Made by a program: the position numbers and the translations under genes
Notes under the pieces: model-generated
Told to the model about the DNA's origin: nothing
What the model saw: only the letters and a program-made list of their open reading frames with translations
Databases searched by the model: none
Assembly: GCA_002083525.1 (NCBI GenBank)
Contig: LWDM01000026.1
Location: 1,939 to 65,938, forward strand
Reading direction: 5' to 3'
DNA length: 64,000 bases
Origin: Proteobacteria bacterium SG_bin9
Lineage (GTDB): Bacteria > Pseudomonadota > Alphaproteobacteria > Rhizobiales > Xanthobacteraceae
Shown: one piece after another, positions 35,141 through 44,966 of the stretch
How positions within the stretch are numbered: position 1 is the first letter of the stretch
Layout of the letters: each line of letters begins with the position of its first letter

Positions 35141-36091
35141 TTATGATTTCGCGCCGTGCACGAGCGACTTCGCGATCATGCAGTGAATGCCCTTCGAGCC
35201 GTTGACCGTCTGCGTCACGCGCAGGTCGGCGGCGAGGCTGCAGAACATGTAGGCGTCATCGCGCGACAGGCCGCCTTTCTCGCCGAGCAGCACGATCATG
35301 TCGCGCAGTGCTTTCACTGCGCATTGATCAAGGTCCGGATCGATGCCCATGGTGATGTAATGGGTTGGCGTTTCGGCACGCGGAGCAGTCAACGCCGCGC
35401 CCTTGCGCACCGATAATGCGAAGCGGCCTTGCAGCGCCGTCTCGATGGCGGTGACGCAGACTTCGCCATCGCCCTGAACGGCGTGGCCGTCGCCGCACGA
35501 GAAGTTCGCGCCTTTCACGAGAACAGGCAGCAGGAGCTTGGTGCCGACCAGGAGTTCCTTGTTGTCGAGGTTGCCGCCCATCGCGCGCGGCACCAGCGAC
35601 GAGATGCGTCCCCATGACGGTGGCGGCGCGACGCCCATCACGCCGAAGAACGGCGAGAGCGGAAGATCGAAGCCCCACGGCATCTTGCCGGTGTTGCGCT
35701 TGAGATCGAGCGGGATATTGATCTGCCGGCCTTCGGGGAAGTCGTCCGGGAGTGTGCCCATCAGCGGGCGGATGGCGTTCCAGCCCCAGTCCTGCCGGAG
35801 CTGGATGTCGAGAATCTCGACTTCCAGCACGTCGCCCGGCTCGGCGCCCTCGACCGCGATCGGTCCAGTCAGGATGTGACCGGGCAGCATCCGCTCATTA
35901 CGCTCGTGGATCTCTTTCATTTCCGGCGGGATATGGAATTTCGCCGGATCGGGCAGGACGCTGGGTCCGCCGCTGACGGTATCGACCGTCACCTCGTCGC
36001 CGCTTGCGATGGTCAGCACCGGCTTCAGCGCTGCTTCGAAGAAGCCCCAGTGGCAGGTTTCTGAACTGGCGCGAAGGTGGTGATGGGGCAT
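35141..36091 (-). CDS. Acetamidase/formamidase family protein
   Basis: Protein of 316 aa in the FmdA/AmdA family, which hydrolyses short amides such as formamide and acetamide to acid and ammonia. Family features: SGDEVTVDTVSGG at the N-terminal beta part, HILTGPIAVEGAEPGDVLEVEI, NFSCGDGHAVQGDGEVCVTAIE with the conserved CGDGH and GDGE region, and THYITMGID. ATG 36091 (MPHHHLRAS) is chosen over a TTG at 36115. The position inside the TetR-facing operon suggests it processes a compound handled by the MFS permease, the hydrolase and the reductase. Confidence 0.9.
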   Translation of the reverse strand: MPHHHLRASSETCHWGFFEAALKPVLTIASGDEVTVDTVSGGPSVLPDPAKFHIPPEMKEIHERNERMLPGHILTGPIAVEGAEPGDVLEVEILDIQLRQDWGWNAIRPLMGTLPDDFPEGRQINIPLDLKRNTGKMPWGFDLPLSPFFGVMGVAPPPSWGRISSLVPRAMGGNLDNKELLVGTKLLLPVLVKGANFSCGDGHAVQGDGEVCVTAIETALQGRFALSVRKGAALTAPRAETPTHYITMGIDPDLDQCAVKALRDMIVLLGEKGGLSRDDAYMFCSLAADLRVTQTVNGSKGIHCMIAKSLVHGAKS

Positions 36092-36199
36092 GGCGATGCG
36101 TCTCGGATCGGACAAAAACGATGGCCGGGGAGCATCGCGTGATCGCCGCCGAAAGCAAGGGGGTGTCGCGGCAACAGGGCGTGCGTCGGGCGCATGTCG

Positions 36200-37123
36200 T
36201 CAGCGGCGCTGCGCGACCAGCCAACCGAGGATGTCGCTCCACAGCGCTTTCGGCATGGACCGCTTGAAGAAGCCGAAGTGGCCGATCTGGTCGATGCCAT
36301 AGTCGCGAGGGTCGATGGTGCGGCGTGTCACCGCTGCGTTGGCATAGAAGGTCGCCAGTTCGTCGATCGCTGCAGCCGGTGCCGTTCTGTCGTCGCTGAA
36401 GCCGACGAACAGCGCAGGCTTCCTGTAGGCATGGAAATGCTCGCGGATGGGTCTGCCTTGGGCGTCGGAGACGTAATGCCGGTTGCGGCCCCAGCGCGCC
36501 CACGTCATCGCGATGCTCGCCGGCATGTCTTCCATCCGGGAGTACTTCTTCGGCGCATAGCCAAAGATTTTCGAGATGCCCGGCAGCAAAGCGTACCAGA
36601 GGAACAGCATACGCAGCCGCTCCTTCGGCGTCGGCCAGAACCGCCAGTGTCCGGTCTGCGCGGCGATGCCGGCAAAGGCCACGAAGCGATTGATATTCGA
36701 CTGCAGACCGATCGACTGTCCGCCCATGGAATGTCCGATACAGTAGATCGGCGTGGTCGGCAAAACCTTGCGGTCGAGCCACGCGGTGACGCCGGTCGCG
36801 TCTTTTGCGCCCCATTCGCCGACCTCGCCCTTGAAATCGCGAATGTCGACGTGCAGTGACTTGCCCATGCCGCGATAGTCGAACGTGACGACGAGATAAC
36901 CGCGGCTGGCAAGCCATTCGGCGAAGGCGTTGTAGTACTCCTTCGGCACGCCGGTCGCGCCGTTGATCTGGATTGCGGCGGGCGCCTCTTCCGAACCATA
37001 GACGAGGGCGGCGAGCTGATAGCCGTCACTGGCTTCGATCCAGACCTCGCGTCCGGCGAGCGCCGGATCGCGCTCACGTTCTGCGCGCCGCTCCGGCGCG
37101 GGCATGGTGACGACGTTGGTCAC
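36200..37123 (-). CDS. Alpha/beta-fold hydrolase
   Basis: Serine hydrolase of 307 aa. The nucleophile elbow is GHSMGG with Ser132, an oxyanion-region DYRGMGKS lies near residue 85, an acid may sit around FSDDRTAP, and the catalytic His is in IGHFGFF. No signal peptide. GTG 37123 overlaps the MFS stop (GTGA) and suggests coupling; ATG 37105 is an alternative that shortens the protein by 6 residues. The frame is open further upstream, but that part is a shadow of the MFS gene. Substrate unknown: ester, lactone or amide. Confidence 0.87.
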   Translation of the reverse strand: MTNVVTMPAPERRAERERDPALAGREVWIEASDGYQLAALVYGSEEAPAAIQINGATGVPKEYYNAFAEWLASRGYLVVTFDYRGMGKSLHVDIRDFKGEVGEWGAKDATGVTAWLDRKVLPTTPIYCIGHSMGGQSIGLQSNINRFVAFAGIAAQTGHWRFWPTPKERLRMLFLWYALLPGISKIFGYAPKKYSRMEDMPASIAMTWARWGRNRHYVSDAQGRPIREHFHAYRKPALFVGFSDDRTAPAAAIDELATFYANAAVTRRTIDPRDYGIDQIGHFGFFKRSMPKALWSDILGWLVAQRR

Positions 37124-38349
37124 GGCGTCGCAAGCAGCGGCTGTTGCGGCGGCCGCAGCAGCGCGAACGCGATCTGCACGATGCCTGCGGTGAGGCCGAT
37201 GGAGACCCCGATCTGCCAGGCGAGCGTGTAGGAGCCGAGCGTGTCGTAGATCAGGCCGCCACCGTAGGCGCCGAGGAAGCTGCCGAGCTGGTGGTTCATG
37301 AAGGCGAGGCCGCCGATCATGGCCTGCCACTTCAACCCGAACATCTCGACGATCGCGCCCTGCATCAGCGGGCCGACGCCGAGCCAGAGAAAGCCCATCA
37401 GCGCGCCGAACACGAGCGTGCCGGTCGTGGTCGGCGGCGCCATGAAATACCAGGCGAGCACGATCGAACGGGATACGTAGATCAATCCGAGCAGCACCTG
37501 CTTGCTCCAGCGGCCGCCGGCCCAGCCGAAGAACAGGCTGCCGAGCACATTGAAGCCGCCGATCACGCCGAGCGTCTGCGCGCTCAGCATCGGGTCCATG
37601 CCGCAGATGGCGAGGTAGGAGGGCAGGTGGGTGGTGATGAAGATGAGTTGCATACCGCAGACGAAGTAGGCGCAGGTCATCACCACGAACGAGGCGTTGC
37701 TGAATGCAGTGATCGCCGCCGCCTTCGCCGAGGTGTCGCCGATTTCGTTGGCGGTGGTCGGCGTCGGCTGCTTGTCGGTCCGGCCGGCGATCCAGGCCAT
37801 CGGCAGCATGATCAGCGACATGACGACGAAACCGGCGATGCCGATCCGCCATCCGTGGCCTTCGCTCAGGATTTGCCCGATGGGGGCGGCCATCAGCGCG
37901 CCGAGCGATCCGGCGGCGGAGACGATGCCGAGCACGGTGCTGCGGACGGCAGTCGAGACGGAGCGCGCGGCAACCGCCATCGCGATCGCCGGGCCCGTGC
38001 AGGCCATCGACGCGCCGATCAGCACGCCGGCACCGATCATGATCGCGAGGAAGCCCTGCGCGACCGCCATCAGCGCCAGCCCGATGATGTAGAGCGCCGC
38101 ACCCACAAGCATGATCGGGCGATAACCCCACCGCACGGTCAGCGCACCGGCGACCGGCTGCAGGAAGCCCCAGGCAAGATTCTGGACTGCGATCGCGAGC
38201 GTGAAGCTCGACACCGAAATCGCGATGTCCTTGGTCAACGGCTGCAGGAAAATGCCGAGGCTTTGCCGCAAGCCCATGCTGATCGTCAGCATGATTGCCG
38301 CGCCCGCGAGTATGGGAAGCGCCGGCCGCAGAACCTGAAGCATGGACAT
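37120..38349 (-). CDS. MFS transporter
   Basis: Major facilitator protein of 409 aa with about 12 hydrophobic helices; loop 2-3 contains VRWGYRPIMLVGAALYIIGLALM. Resembles oxalate/formate-antiporter-like and monocarboxylate permeases. First gene of the leftward operon that continues with the alpha/beta hydrolase, amidase and alkene reductase. ATG 38349 (MSMLQ) or ATG 38343. It diverges from a TetR regulator, which likely represses it. Confidence 0.92.
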   Translation of the reverse strand: MSMLQVLRPALPILAGAAIMLTISMGLRQSLGIFLQPLTKDIAISVSSFTLAIAVQNLAWGFLQPVAGALTVRWGYRPIMLVGAALYIIGLALMAVAQGFLAIMIGAGVLIGASMACTGPAIAMAVAARSVSTAVRSTVLGIVSAAGSLGALMAAPIGQILSEGHGWRIGIAGFVVMSLIMLPMAWIAGRTDKQPTPTTANEIGDTSAKAAAITAFSNASFVVMTCAYFVCGMQLIFITTHLPSYLAICGMDPMLSAQTLGVIGGFNVLGSLFFGWAGGRWSKQVLLGLIYVSRSIVLAWYFMAPPTTTGTLVFGALMGFLWLGVGPLMQGAIVEMFGLKWQAMIGGLAFMNHQLGSFLGAYGGGLIYDTLGSYTLAWQIGVSIGLTAGIVQIAFALLRPPQQPLLATP

Positions 38350-38385
38350 ATTCTTTTTCCTGACGTTCGCGGGTCCGGGCTTGAT

Positions 38386-38446
38386 TACACCGATCTGTGT
38401 AGCTAGATTTGCGAAACGTCAAGCAGAAAGTAGACAGGTCTGTGCA
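38386..38446. promoter_or_regulatory. Twin 16-bp operator-like sites between MFS and TetR genes
   Basis: TACACCGATCTGTGTA (38386-38401) and TAGACAGGTCTGTGCA (38431-38446) match at 12 of 16 positions. Both are roughly palindromic (TACAC/GTGTA; AGAC/GTCT and ACAG/CTGT), and they start 45 bp apart. The second ends on the first base of the TetR start codon. Position and symmetry fit TetR autoregulation and control of the divergent operon. Confidence 0.6.
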
Positions 38447-39012
38447 TGCCGTCGGCGGCGCCCAAACAACCGATGAAAGAGCGGATTCTCGATACCGCCG
38501 ATCAGCTTTTTTATCATCGCGGCATCCGCGCGGTGGGCGTCGACACGATCGCCGCCGAAGTCGGGATCAGCAAGCGCACGCTCTATAACCATTTCCCGTC
38601 GAAGGACTCCCTCGTCGCCGCCTACCTGATGCAGCGCTTCGTGCCGATCCCGCATTCGGACAAGCCGCCGTTCGAGCAGATCATGCGCTCGTTCGAGCGG
38701 CTCGCGCAGGGGTTCGGCATGAAGGGCTTTCGCGGGTGCCCCTTTGTCAATGCGGTTGCCGAGATCGGGGAGACCGATTCCGAGGCCCGCAAGATCGCCC
38801 GCGCCTTCAAGGAAGACCGCCGCGCCTGGCTGCAGGACAAGGTGACGAAACTGGGCGTTGCAGATCCCGAGATGCTCGCGACCCAGTTGGCCATTCTGGT
38901 CGACGGAGCCATTGCGCAGGACCTTGTCCGCCGCGATCCGGCGGTGGCGCTGACGGCAAAGGAGGCTGCGCGTGTCCTCCTGACGAACGCCGGGGCCGCC
39001 CCAAAAGCGTGA
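38446..39012 (+). CDS. TetR/AcrR-family transcriptional regulator
   Basis: Regulator of 188 aa. The N-terminal helix-turn-helix (about residues 10-55) reads ERILDTADQLFYHRG and DTIAAEVGISKRTLYNHFPSK (shown partly), a classic TetR pattern. The C-terminal helical ligand domain includes FRGCPFVNAVAEIGET, common in a TetR subgroup that controls MFS or RND pumps. Divergent from the MFS operon, and followed after 141 bp by an RND efflux permease that could also be under its control. ATG 38446 is used; Met10 is another possible start. Confidence 0.92.
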   Translation: MPSAAPKQPMKERILDTADQLFYHRGIRAVGVDTIAAEVGISKRTLYNHFPSKDSLVAAYLMQRFVPIPHSDKPPFEQIMRSFERLAQGFGMKGFRGCPFVNAVAEIGETDSEARKIARAFKEDRRAWLQDKVTKLGVADPEMLATQLAILVDGAIAQDLVRRDPAVALTAKEAARVLLTNAGAAPKA

Positions 39013-39153
39013 TTTGAGCCGGGTTCCAACCTCTGAACAACGGACTGTGACCTGCCGGTCATTGCTGCCGTCCCCGCCGTTCGGCTAAATACTCAATTAC
39101 CGACAACGAAAGGACCAGGCGCCGTTGCCTGAACCCGGCAGAAGACCGTTCGC

Positions 39154-42100
39154 ATGATTGCGCTTGTCCGCATTGCTCTGTCGCGGCCCTACACGTTTGT
39201 CGTCCTCGCGCTTCTGCTCCTGATCATCGGACCGCTCGCGGCGCTGCGCACGCCGACCGACATCTTTCCGGAAATCCGTATCCCGGTGATCGGGGTTGTC
39301 TGGAACTACACCGGCCTGCCGCCGGACCAGATGGCCGGCCGTATCACCACGCCGTTCCAGCGCGCGCTGACGACGACCGTCAACGACATCGAACACATCT
39401 CGGCTAATTCCTATACCGGCTTCGGCATCATCAAGATTTTCTTCCAGCCGAACGTCGATATCCGCACCGCGAACGCGCAGGTCACGGCGATTTCGCAAAC
39501 GATGCTGCGGCAGTTGCCGCCAGGCTCGACGCCGCCGCTCATTCTCAACTACAGCGCCTCCACGGTGCCGATCATTCAGCTCGCACTGTCGGGCGACGGA
39601 CTCACCGAGCAGAACCTCGCCGACCTCGGCATCAACCAGCTTCGGACCCCGCTGGTCACCGTGCCGGGCGCCGCCATTCCGTTTCCCTTCGGCGGCAAGC
39701 AGCGGCAGATTCAAATCGACCTCAACGCAACGGCCCTGCAGTCGCTGGGACTATCGGGACAGGACGTGGCCAATGCGCTCGCCGCGCAAAACCTGATCAC
39801 ACCGGTCGGCACCCAGAAGATCGGCAGCTTCGAGTACACGATCCAGCTCAACAACTCGCCGCTGCGGATCAATGAACTCGGCGATCTGCCGATCAAGGTC
39901 GTCAACGGCGCGATGGTCCACATCCGCGACGTGGCCAACGTCCGCGACGGCAATCCGCCGCAGACCAACATCGTGCACGTCGACGGCAACCGCTCGGTGC
40001 TGATGATGGTGCTGAAGGCCGGCGCGGTGTCGACGCTCGATATCATCGCCGGCATCAAGCAGAAGCTGATCGATGTGAAGCCGGCGCTGCCGGATACGCT
40101 GAAAGTCGGCCTGCTCGGCGATCAGTCGATTTTCGTGCGCGGCGCGATCTCCGGCGTCGCCAAGGAAGGCGTGCTCGCGGCCGTCCTCACCAGCCTGATG
40201 ATCCTGCTGTTCCTCGGCAGCTGGCGCTCGACCATCATCATTGCTGTGTCGATCCCGCTGTCGGTGCTGGGCTCGATCATCATGCTCTCGGCGATCGGCG
40301 AGACGCTGAACATCATGACGCTCGGCGGCCTCGCACTCGCGGTCGGCATTCTCGTCGACGACGCGACGGTGACGATCGAGAACATCAACTGGCATCTGGA
40401 ACAGGGCAAGGACGTCGAGCCCGCCATCATGGACGGCGCCAATCAGATCGTGACGCCGGCGTTCGTGTCGCTGCTGTGCATCTGCATCGTGTTCGTGCCG
40501 ATGTTCTTCCTCACCGGTGTGTCGCGCTTCCTGTTCGTGCCGATGGCGGAAGCCGTCGTGTTCGCCATGATCTGGTCGTTCATCCTGTCACGCACGCTGG
40601 TGCCGACGATGGCGAAGTATCTGCTGAAGAAGCATCAGCACGGTCATGTGGATCAACCGCCGTCGCGCAATCCGCTGGTGCGCTTCCAGCGTGCGTTCGA
40701 GGCGCGTTTCGAAAAATTTCGCACCGGTTATCGCGACGTGCTGGCTACGGCGCTCGGCCATCGCGCCGTCTTCGTCTCCGGCTTCCTCGTCTTCGTCGCG
40801 GCGTCATTCCTGCTTGTACCGATGCTCGGCCGCAACTTCTTCCCGTCGGTCGACACCGGGCAGATCCTGATCCACGTACGCGGGCCGGTCGGCACCCGCG
40901 TTGAGGAGACGGCGTCACAGCTCGCGGACGTGCAGAAGGCCATCCGGCAGATCATTCCGCCTGATCAGATCGAGACCATGGCCGACAACATCGGCATGCC
41001 GATCAGCGGCATCAACATGACCTACAACAACACGGGTCTGATCGGCACGCAGGATGGCGACATCCAGATCAAGCTCAGGGAAGATCATCGCCCGACGGAA
41101 GAATATGTGCAGATGCTGCGCGAGAAGCTGCCGCGGCAGTTTCCGGGCATGAGCTTCGCGTTCCTGCCGGCGGATATCGTCAGCCAGATTCTGAACTTCG
41201 GCTCGCCGGCGCCGATCGACATCCAGATCCGCGGCGCCAACCTCGCGGCGAACTTCGCGCACGCCAACAAGCTACTGCGCGAACTGCGCAAGATTCCGGG
41301 CCTGGCGGACGCGCGCATTCAGCAGTCGCCCAACGCGCCGGCGTTCAACGTCGAGGTCGATCGCTCGCGTGCGCAGTATGTCGGCGTCACCGAGCGCGAT
41401 GTCACAAACAGCCTCGTCGTCAATCTGGCCGGCAGTTCGCAGGTCGCACCGACCTTCTATCTCAATCCGGACAACGGCGTATCGTACAACATTGTCATGC
41501 AGACGCCGCAGTATCAGCTCGACTCGCTGAACAAGCTGCAAACGGTTCCGATCAATGCGGCGGGTGCGAGCACATTGCCGATCCTCGGCGGCCTCGCCGA
41601 TATCAAGCGAACCGCGACCAATGCCGTCGTCTCGCAATACGACATCCAGTCGATGGTGCAGATCTTCGCCACACCGCAGGGACGCGATCTTGGCTCGGTC
41701 GCCGCGGACATTCAGAAGCTCTTGGCGGACACCGCCAAGGATGTTCCGCGCGGCAGCTCGGTCGTTCTGCTTGGGCAGGTCGAGACGATGAACAGCGCGT
41801 TCTCAGGTCTGCTGTTCGGTCTGCTGGGCGCGATCGTGCTGATCTATCTCTTAATCGTCGTGAACTTCCAGTCGTGGTCCGATCCGTTCGTCATCATCTC
41901 GGCGTTGCCCGCGGCGCTTGCCGGAATCGTCTGGATGCTTTTCGCCACCGAGACCACGTTGTCCGTTCCGGCGCTGACCGGTGCGATCATGTGCATGGGC
42001 GTGGCCACCGCAAACAGCGTGCTCGTCATCAGCTTCGCCCGCGAGAAGTACGAAGAACTCGGCGATCCGATTGCAGCGGCGCTCGAAGCGGGTTTCGTTC

Positions 42101-42330
42101 GCTTCCGCCCGGTGCTGATGACGGCGCTCGCCATGATCATCGGCATGGCGCCGATGGCCTTCGGTCTGGGTGAGGGCGGCGAACAGAATGCACCGCTCGG
42201 CCGCGCGGTAATCGGCGGGCTCGTGTTTGCGACGATCGCGACCCTCATTTTCGTTCCTGTGGTTTTCAGCATGGTTCACAAGAAGACAGCGCCGCACAGC
42301 GGCCCCGTGGAGACGGCGCATGCCACCTGA
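39154..42330 (+). CDS. RND efflux transporter permease, HAE1 type
   Basis: Inner-membrane proton-driven pump of 1058 aa, the usual length for hydrophobe/amphiphile exporters. Membrane helix 1 is followed by the periplasmic porter domain (TPTDIFPEI near residue 33). Helix 4 carries the proton-relay Asp pair in GGLALAVGILVDDATVTIEN. A second repeat follows with NFFPSVDTGQ and a C-terminal half with several helices. The protein is complete, without frameshift. The adaptor gene starts 11 nt inside its 3' end. No outer-membrane factor gene lies nearby, so a TolC-like partner must be encoded elsewhere. Confidence 0.95.
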   Translation: MIALVRIALSRPYTFVVLALLLLIIGPLAALRTPTDIFPEIRIPVIGVVWNYTGLPPDQMAGRITTPFQRALTTTVNDIEHISANSYTGFGIIKIFFQPNVDIRTANAQVTAISQTMLRQLPPGSTPPLILNYSASTVPIIQLALSGDGLTEQNLADLGINQLRTPLVTVPGAAIPFPFGGKQRQIQIDLNATALQSLGLSGQDVANALAAQNLITPVGTQKIGSFEYTIQLNNSPLRINELGDLPIKVVNGAMVHIRDVANVRDGNPPQTNIVHVDGNRSVLMMVLKAGAVSTLDIIAGIKQKLIDVKPALPDTLKVGLLGDQSIFVRGAISGVAKEGVLAAVLTSLMILLFLGSWRSTIIIAVSIPLSVLGSIIMLSAIGETLNIMTLGGLALAVGILVDDATVTIENINWHLEQGKDVEPAIMDGANQIVTPAFVSLLCICIVFVPMFFLTGVSRFLFVPMAEAVVFAMIWSFILSRTLVPTMAKYLLKKHQHGHVDQPPSRNPLVRFQRAFEARFEKFRTGYRDVLATALGHRAVFVSGFLVFVAASFLLVPMLGRNFFPSVDTGQILIHVRGPVGTRVEETASQLADVQKAIRQIIPPDQIETMADNIGMPISGINMTYNNTGLIGTQDGDIQIKLREDHRPTEEYVQMLREKLPRQFPGMSFAFLPADIVSQILNFGSPAPIDIQIRGANLAANFAHANKLLRELRKIPGLADARIQQSPNAPAFNVEVDRSRAQYVGVTERDVTNSLVVNLAGSSQVAPTFYLNPDNGVSYNIVMQTPQYQLDSLNKLQTVPINAAGASTLPILGGLADIKRTATNAVVSQYDIQSMVQIFATPQGRDLGSVAADIQKLLADTAKDVPRGSSVVLLGQVETMNSAFSGLLFGLLGAIVLIYLLIVVNFQSWSDPFVIISALPAALAGIVWMLFATETTLSVPALTGAIMCMGVATANSVLVISFAREKYEELGDPIAAALEAGFVRFRPVLMTALAMIIGMAPMAFGLGEGGEQNAPLGRAVIGGLVFATIATLIFVPVVFSMVHKKTAPHSGPVETAHAT

Positions 42331-43516
42331 GCAGCCCAAACCGGTATCGCGGCGCGCGCTGCGCTTGTCTGCGGTCGCAATCGGCGCCATCGCGGTCGCT
42401 GTGGTCGTCTCGGGCGTGCTCGCGCGCCAAAGCAGCGACGCGAAGCTGCGCGAATGGACCGACACGCAGGCGGTGCTGACGGTTGCTGTCACGCAGCCGA
42501 GCACCAAGCCGAGCGAATTGACGCTGACGCTGCCCGGACGACTCGAGGCGTACTCGCGCGCGGCGATCTTCGCTCGCGTCAGCGGTTATCTGAAATCATG
42601 GAACTTCGACATCGGCGCGCCGGTGAAAACGGGCGATCTCCTCGCCGAAATCGAGGCGCCCGATCTTGATCAGCAGCTGCTGCAGGCGCGTGCCGACCTC
42701 GCCAATTCGCAGGCCGCCGCCAAGCTCTCTGCCGCAACATTGAAGCGACGCCAGACGCTGCTGACGTCGAACTTCGTTTCCCTGCAGGAAATCGACGAGC
42801 GCTCCGCCGATCTCGCCAGCAAGGAAGCGCAGGTGAAGGCGCAGCAGGCCAACGTCGATCGCCTGCAGGCGCTGGCTGGCTTCAAGAGCGTCACGGCTCC
42901 GTTCGACGGCGTGGTCACCGAGCGCAACACCGATCTCGGCGCACTGATTAGCGGGGGCACCGGCAGCGGGTCGCCGATGTTCGTCGTGTCGGAGATGAAG
43001 AAGCTGCGCGTCTACGTCAACGTACCGCAGAGTTACGTTGCCTCGATTTCGATGGGCGGCCAGGCTAACATCGTTGTGCCGGAATTTCCGACGCGCACAT
43101 TCCCGGCGACGGTGGAAGCCTCGTCGCAGTCGGTCGATATCGCGACCGGTACAACGCGTATCCAGCTGGCGCTCGACAACAGCAAGGGCGAACTGAAGCC
43201 GGGCGCGTACGCCACGGTCACGCTTGTCTTGAAGCGGGAGAATCCGCCGCTGGCTATTCCGTCCAGCGCGCTAATCTTCGACAAGGAAGGCCTCCGCGTC
43301 GCCGTCGTCGATGGTGACAGCAAAATCCAGTTCAAGTCGGTGACCATCGCGCGCGATCTCGGCCGCGAGATTGAAATCGCGACGGGCCTGTCACCGGCCG
43401 ATCGCGTGGTCACGACACCGCCGGACGGCGTGGTCAGCGGCGATCCGGTGAAGGTTGCCGGTGCGCCGCAAGGAAATCAGCCGCCGCCGGCCTCTACAAA
43501 AACCAGCGAACGGTAG
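42320..43516 (+). CDS. RND efflux periplasmic adaptor (membrane fusion protein)
   Basis: Periplasmic adaptor of 398 aa anchored by an N-terminal membrane helix (LRLSAVAIGAIAVAVVVSGVL). The lipoyl half-motif GRLEAYSRAAIFARVSGYL, a long alpha-hairpin rich in Ala/Gln (QLLQARADLANSQAAAK to VDRLQAL) and the second lipoyl half FKSVTAPFDGVVTERN are in standard order, then beta-barrel and membrane-proximal domains. It bridges the RND pump to an outer-membrane channel. Start ATG 42320 overlaps the pump gene by 11 nt. The pump-before-adaptor order is the reverse of the most common arrangement. Confidence 0.93.
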   Translation: MPPEQPKPVSRRALRLSAVAIGAIAVAVVVSGVLARQSSDAKLREWTDTQAVLTVAVTQPSTKPSELTLTLPGRLEAYSRAAIFARVSGYLKSWNFDIGAPVKTGDLLAEIEAPDLDQQLLQARADLANSQAAAKLSAATLKRRQTLLTSNFVSLQEIDERSADLASKEAQVKAQQANVDRLQALAGFKSVTAPFDGVVTERNTDLGALISGGTGSGSPMFVVSEMKKLRVYVNVPQSYVASISMGGQANIVVPEFPTRTFPATVEASSQSVDIATGTTRIQLALDNSKGELKPGAYATVTLVLKRENPPLAIPSSALIFDKEGLRVAVVDGDSKIQFKSVTIARDLGREIEIATGLSPADRVVTTPPDGVVSGDPVKVAGAPQGNQPPPASTKTSER

Positions 43517-43565
43517 TTTGGCATCGTCGCTTGACTAGTGTGGTCGAGACCGCTTCTCTGTCGCC

Positions 43566-44963
43566 ATGAAAGACATCTGGCGCCTGTCGGCAACCGAACT
43601 CGCTTCCTTGATCCGTGCGCGGAAGGTGTCCGCACGAGAGGCCGCGCAGGCGGCCCTGGCGCGGCTCGACGCGGTCAATCCAAAGCTCAACGCGGTGGTC
43701 GATCATCGCCCGCAGGACGTGCTGGCGCAGGCGGACGCGGTCGACGCCACCATCGCCAACGGCGGCGATGCCGGCATCCTCGGCGGCGTGCCGATCACGA
43801 TCAAGGTCAACATCGATCAGACGGGCTTTGCGACCACCAACGGCGTCAAGCTGCAGCGCGATCTGATCGCCAAGACCAATTCGCCGGTCGTCGACAATCT
43901 GCGCAAGGCGGGTGCAGTCATTCTCGGGCGCACGAATACGCCGGCGTTCTCCTATCGCTGGTTCACGACGAATTTGCTGCACGGCGATACCTACAATCCG
44001 CGCGATCGCTCGATCACGCCCGGCGGCTCGTCCGGTGGTGCGGGATCAGCCGTCGCCGCCGGCATCGGGCATATCGCGCATGGCACCGATATCGCCGGCT
44101 CGATCCGCTATCCGGCCTATGCCTGCGGCGTGCACGGCCTGCGGCCGACCATCGGCCGTATTCCCGCATTCAATGCGTCGTCGCCGGAGCGGCCGATCGG
44201 TCCGCAGATCACGGCGGTGTCGGGTCCACTGGCTCGCACCGTTTACGATCTCCGGCTGGCGCTGGCCGCGATGTCGAAATACGACAGCCGCGATCCGTGG
44301 TGGGTGCCGGCGCCGCTCGAGGGCCCACCGGTGCCGCGGCGTGCGGCGCTGTGCCTGCGGCCGGATGGCCTCGAAATCGCGCCTGAGATCGAAGCTGCGC
44401 TGCGCGATGCCGCAAAGCGGCTGGAGCGGGCAGGTTGGATGGTCGAGGAGATTACGAACACGCCGCCGATCGCCGAGCCCGCCGAGCATCAGGTCAAGAT
44501 GTGGATGGGCGACACTTATCAGGCCCAGCTCGACACGGCCGAGAGGGAAGGCGACCCGGGCGCGCTGGCGGCGCTGCGCGGGCATGAGGCCGTCGGCCGC
44601 GGGATGAACCTCACGGATTTCTCGAAAGTGCTGACGCGCCGCGCGACGCTGACTCGCGAATGGCAGGTGTTCTTCGAGTCATGGGCGGTGCTGCTGATCC
44701 CGGTCTGCGGGATGCTGCCGTTCCCGTACGGTTTCGATCTGCGCGACAAGGAGTCGTGGGAGCGCACCTGGCGCGCGCAGATGACGCAAGTCGGCCTTCC
44801 GTTCGTCGGCCTGCCGGCAATGACGGTGACGACAGGACTTGTCGGCACGGTTCCGGTCGGCGTGCAGCTCGTCTCCGGACGTTACCGCGAAGATCTCTGT
44901 CTGCTCGCTGGCGAAGCCATCGAAGCGGGCGGTGTGCCGGCATCGCCGGTCGATCCGGCCTGA
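43566..44963 (+). CDS. Amidase (amidase-signature family)
   Basis: Hydrolase of 465 aa with the full Ser-cisSer-Lys triad: Lys80 (PITIKVN), cis-Ser155 (PGGSSGGAG) and Ser179 (DIAGSIRYP). The family covers aliphatic and aryl amidases and GatA. This protein has no GatB/GatC neighbours and is not likely to be the tRNA amidotransferase. It begins 49 bp after the RND adaptor. Substrate unknown. Confidence 0.92.
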   Translation: MKDIWRLSATELASLIRARKVSAREAAQAALARLDAVNPKLNAVVDHRPQDVLAQADAVDATIANGGDAGILGGVPITIKVNIDQTGFATTNGVKLQRDLIAKTNSPVVDNLRKAGAVILGRTNTPAFSYRWFTTNLLHGDTYNPRDRSITPGGSSGGAGSAVAAGIGHIAHGTDIAGSIRYPAYACGVHGLRPTIGRIPAFNASSPERPIGPQITAVSGPLARTVYDLRLALAAMSKYDSRDPWWVPAPLEGPPVPRRAALCLRPDGLEIAPEIEAALRDAAKRLERAGWMVEEITNTPPIAEPAEHQVKMWMGDTYQAQLDTAEREGDPGALAALRGHEAVGRGMNLTDFSKVLTRRATLTREWQVFFESWAVLLIPVCGMLPFPYGFDLRDKESWERTWRAQMTQVGLPFVGLPAMTVTTGLVGTVPVGVQLVSGRYREDLCLLAGEAIEAGGVPASPVDPA

Positions 44964-44966
44964 GCT

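Noticed and set aside
36200..38422. The alpha/beta hydrolase frame extending to 740 codons.
   Set aside because: The part beyond about 37123 lies in another frame of the MFS gene and is Arg/His/Asp-rich shadow sequence.
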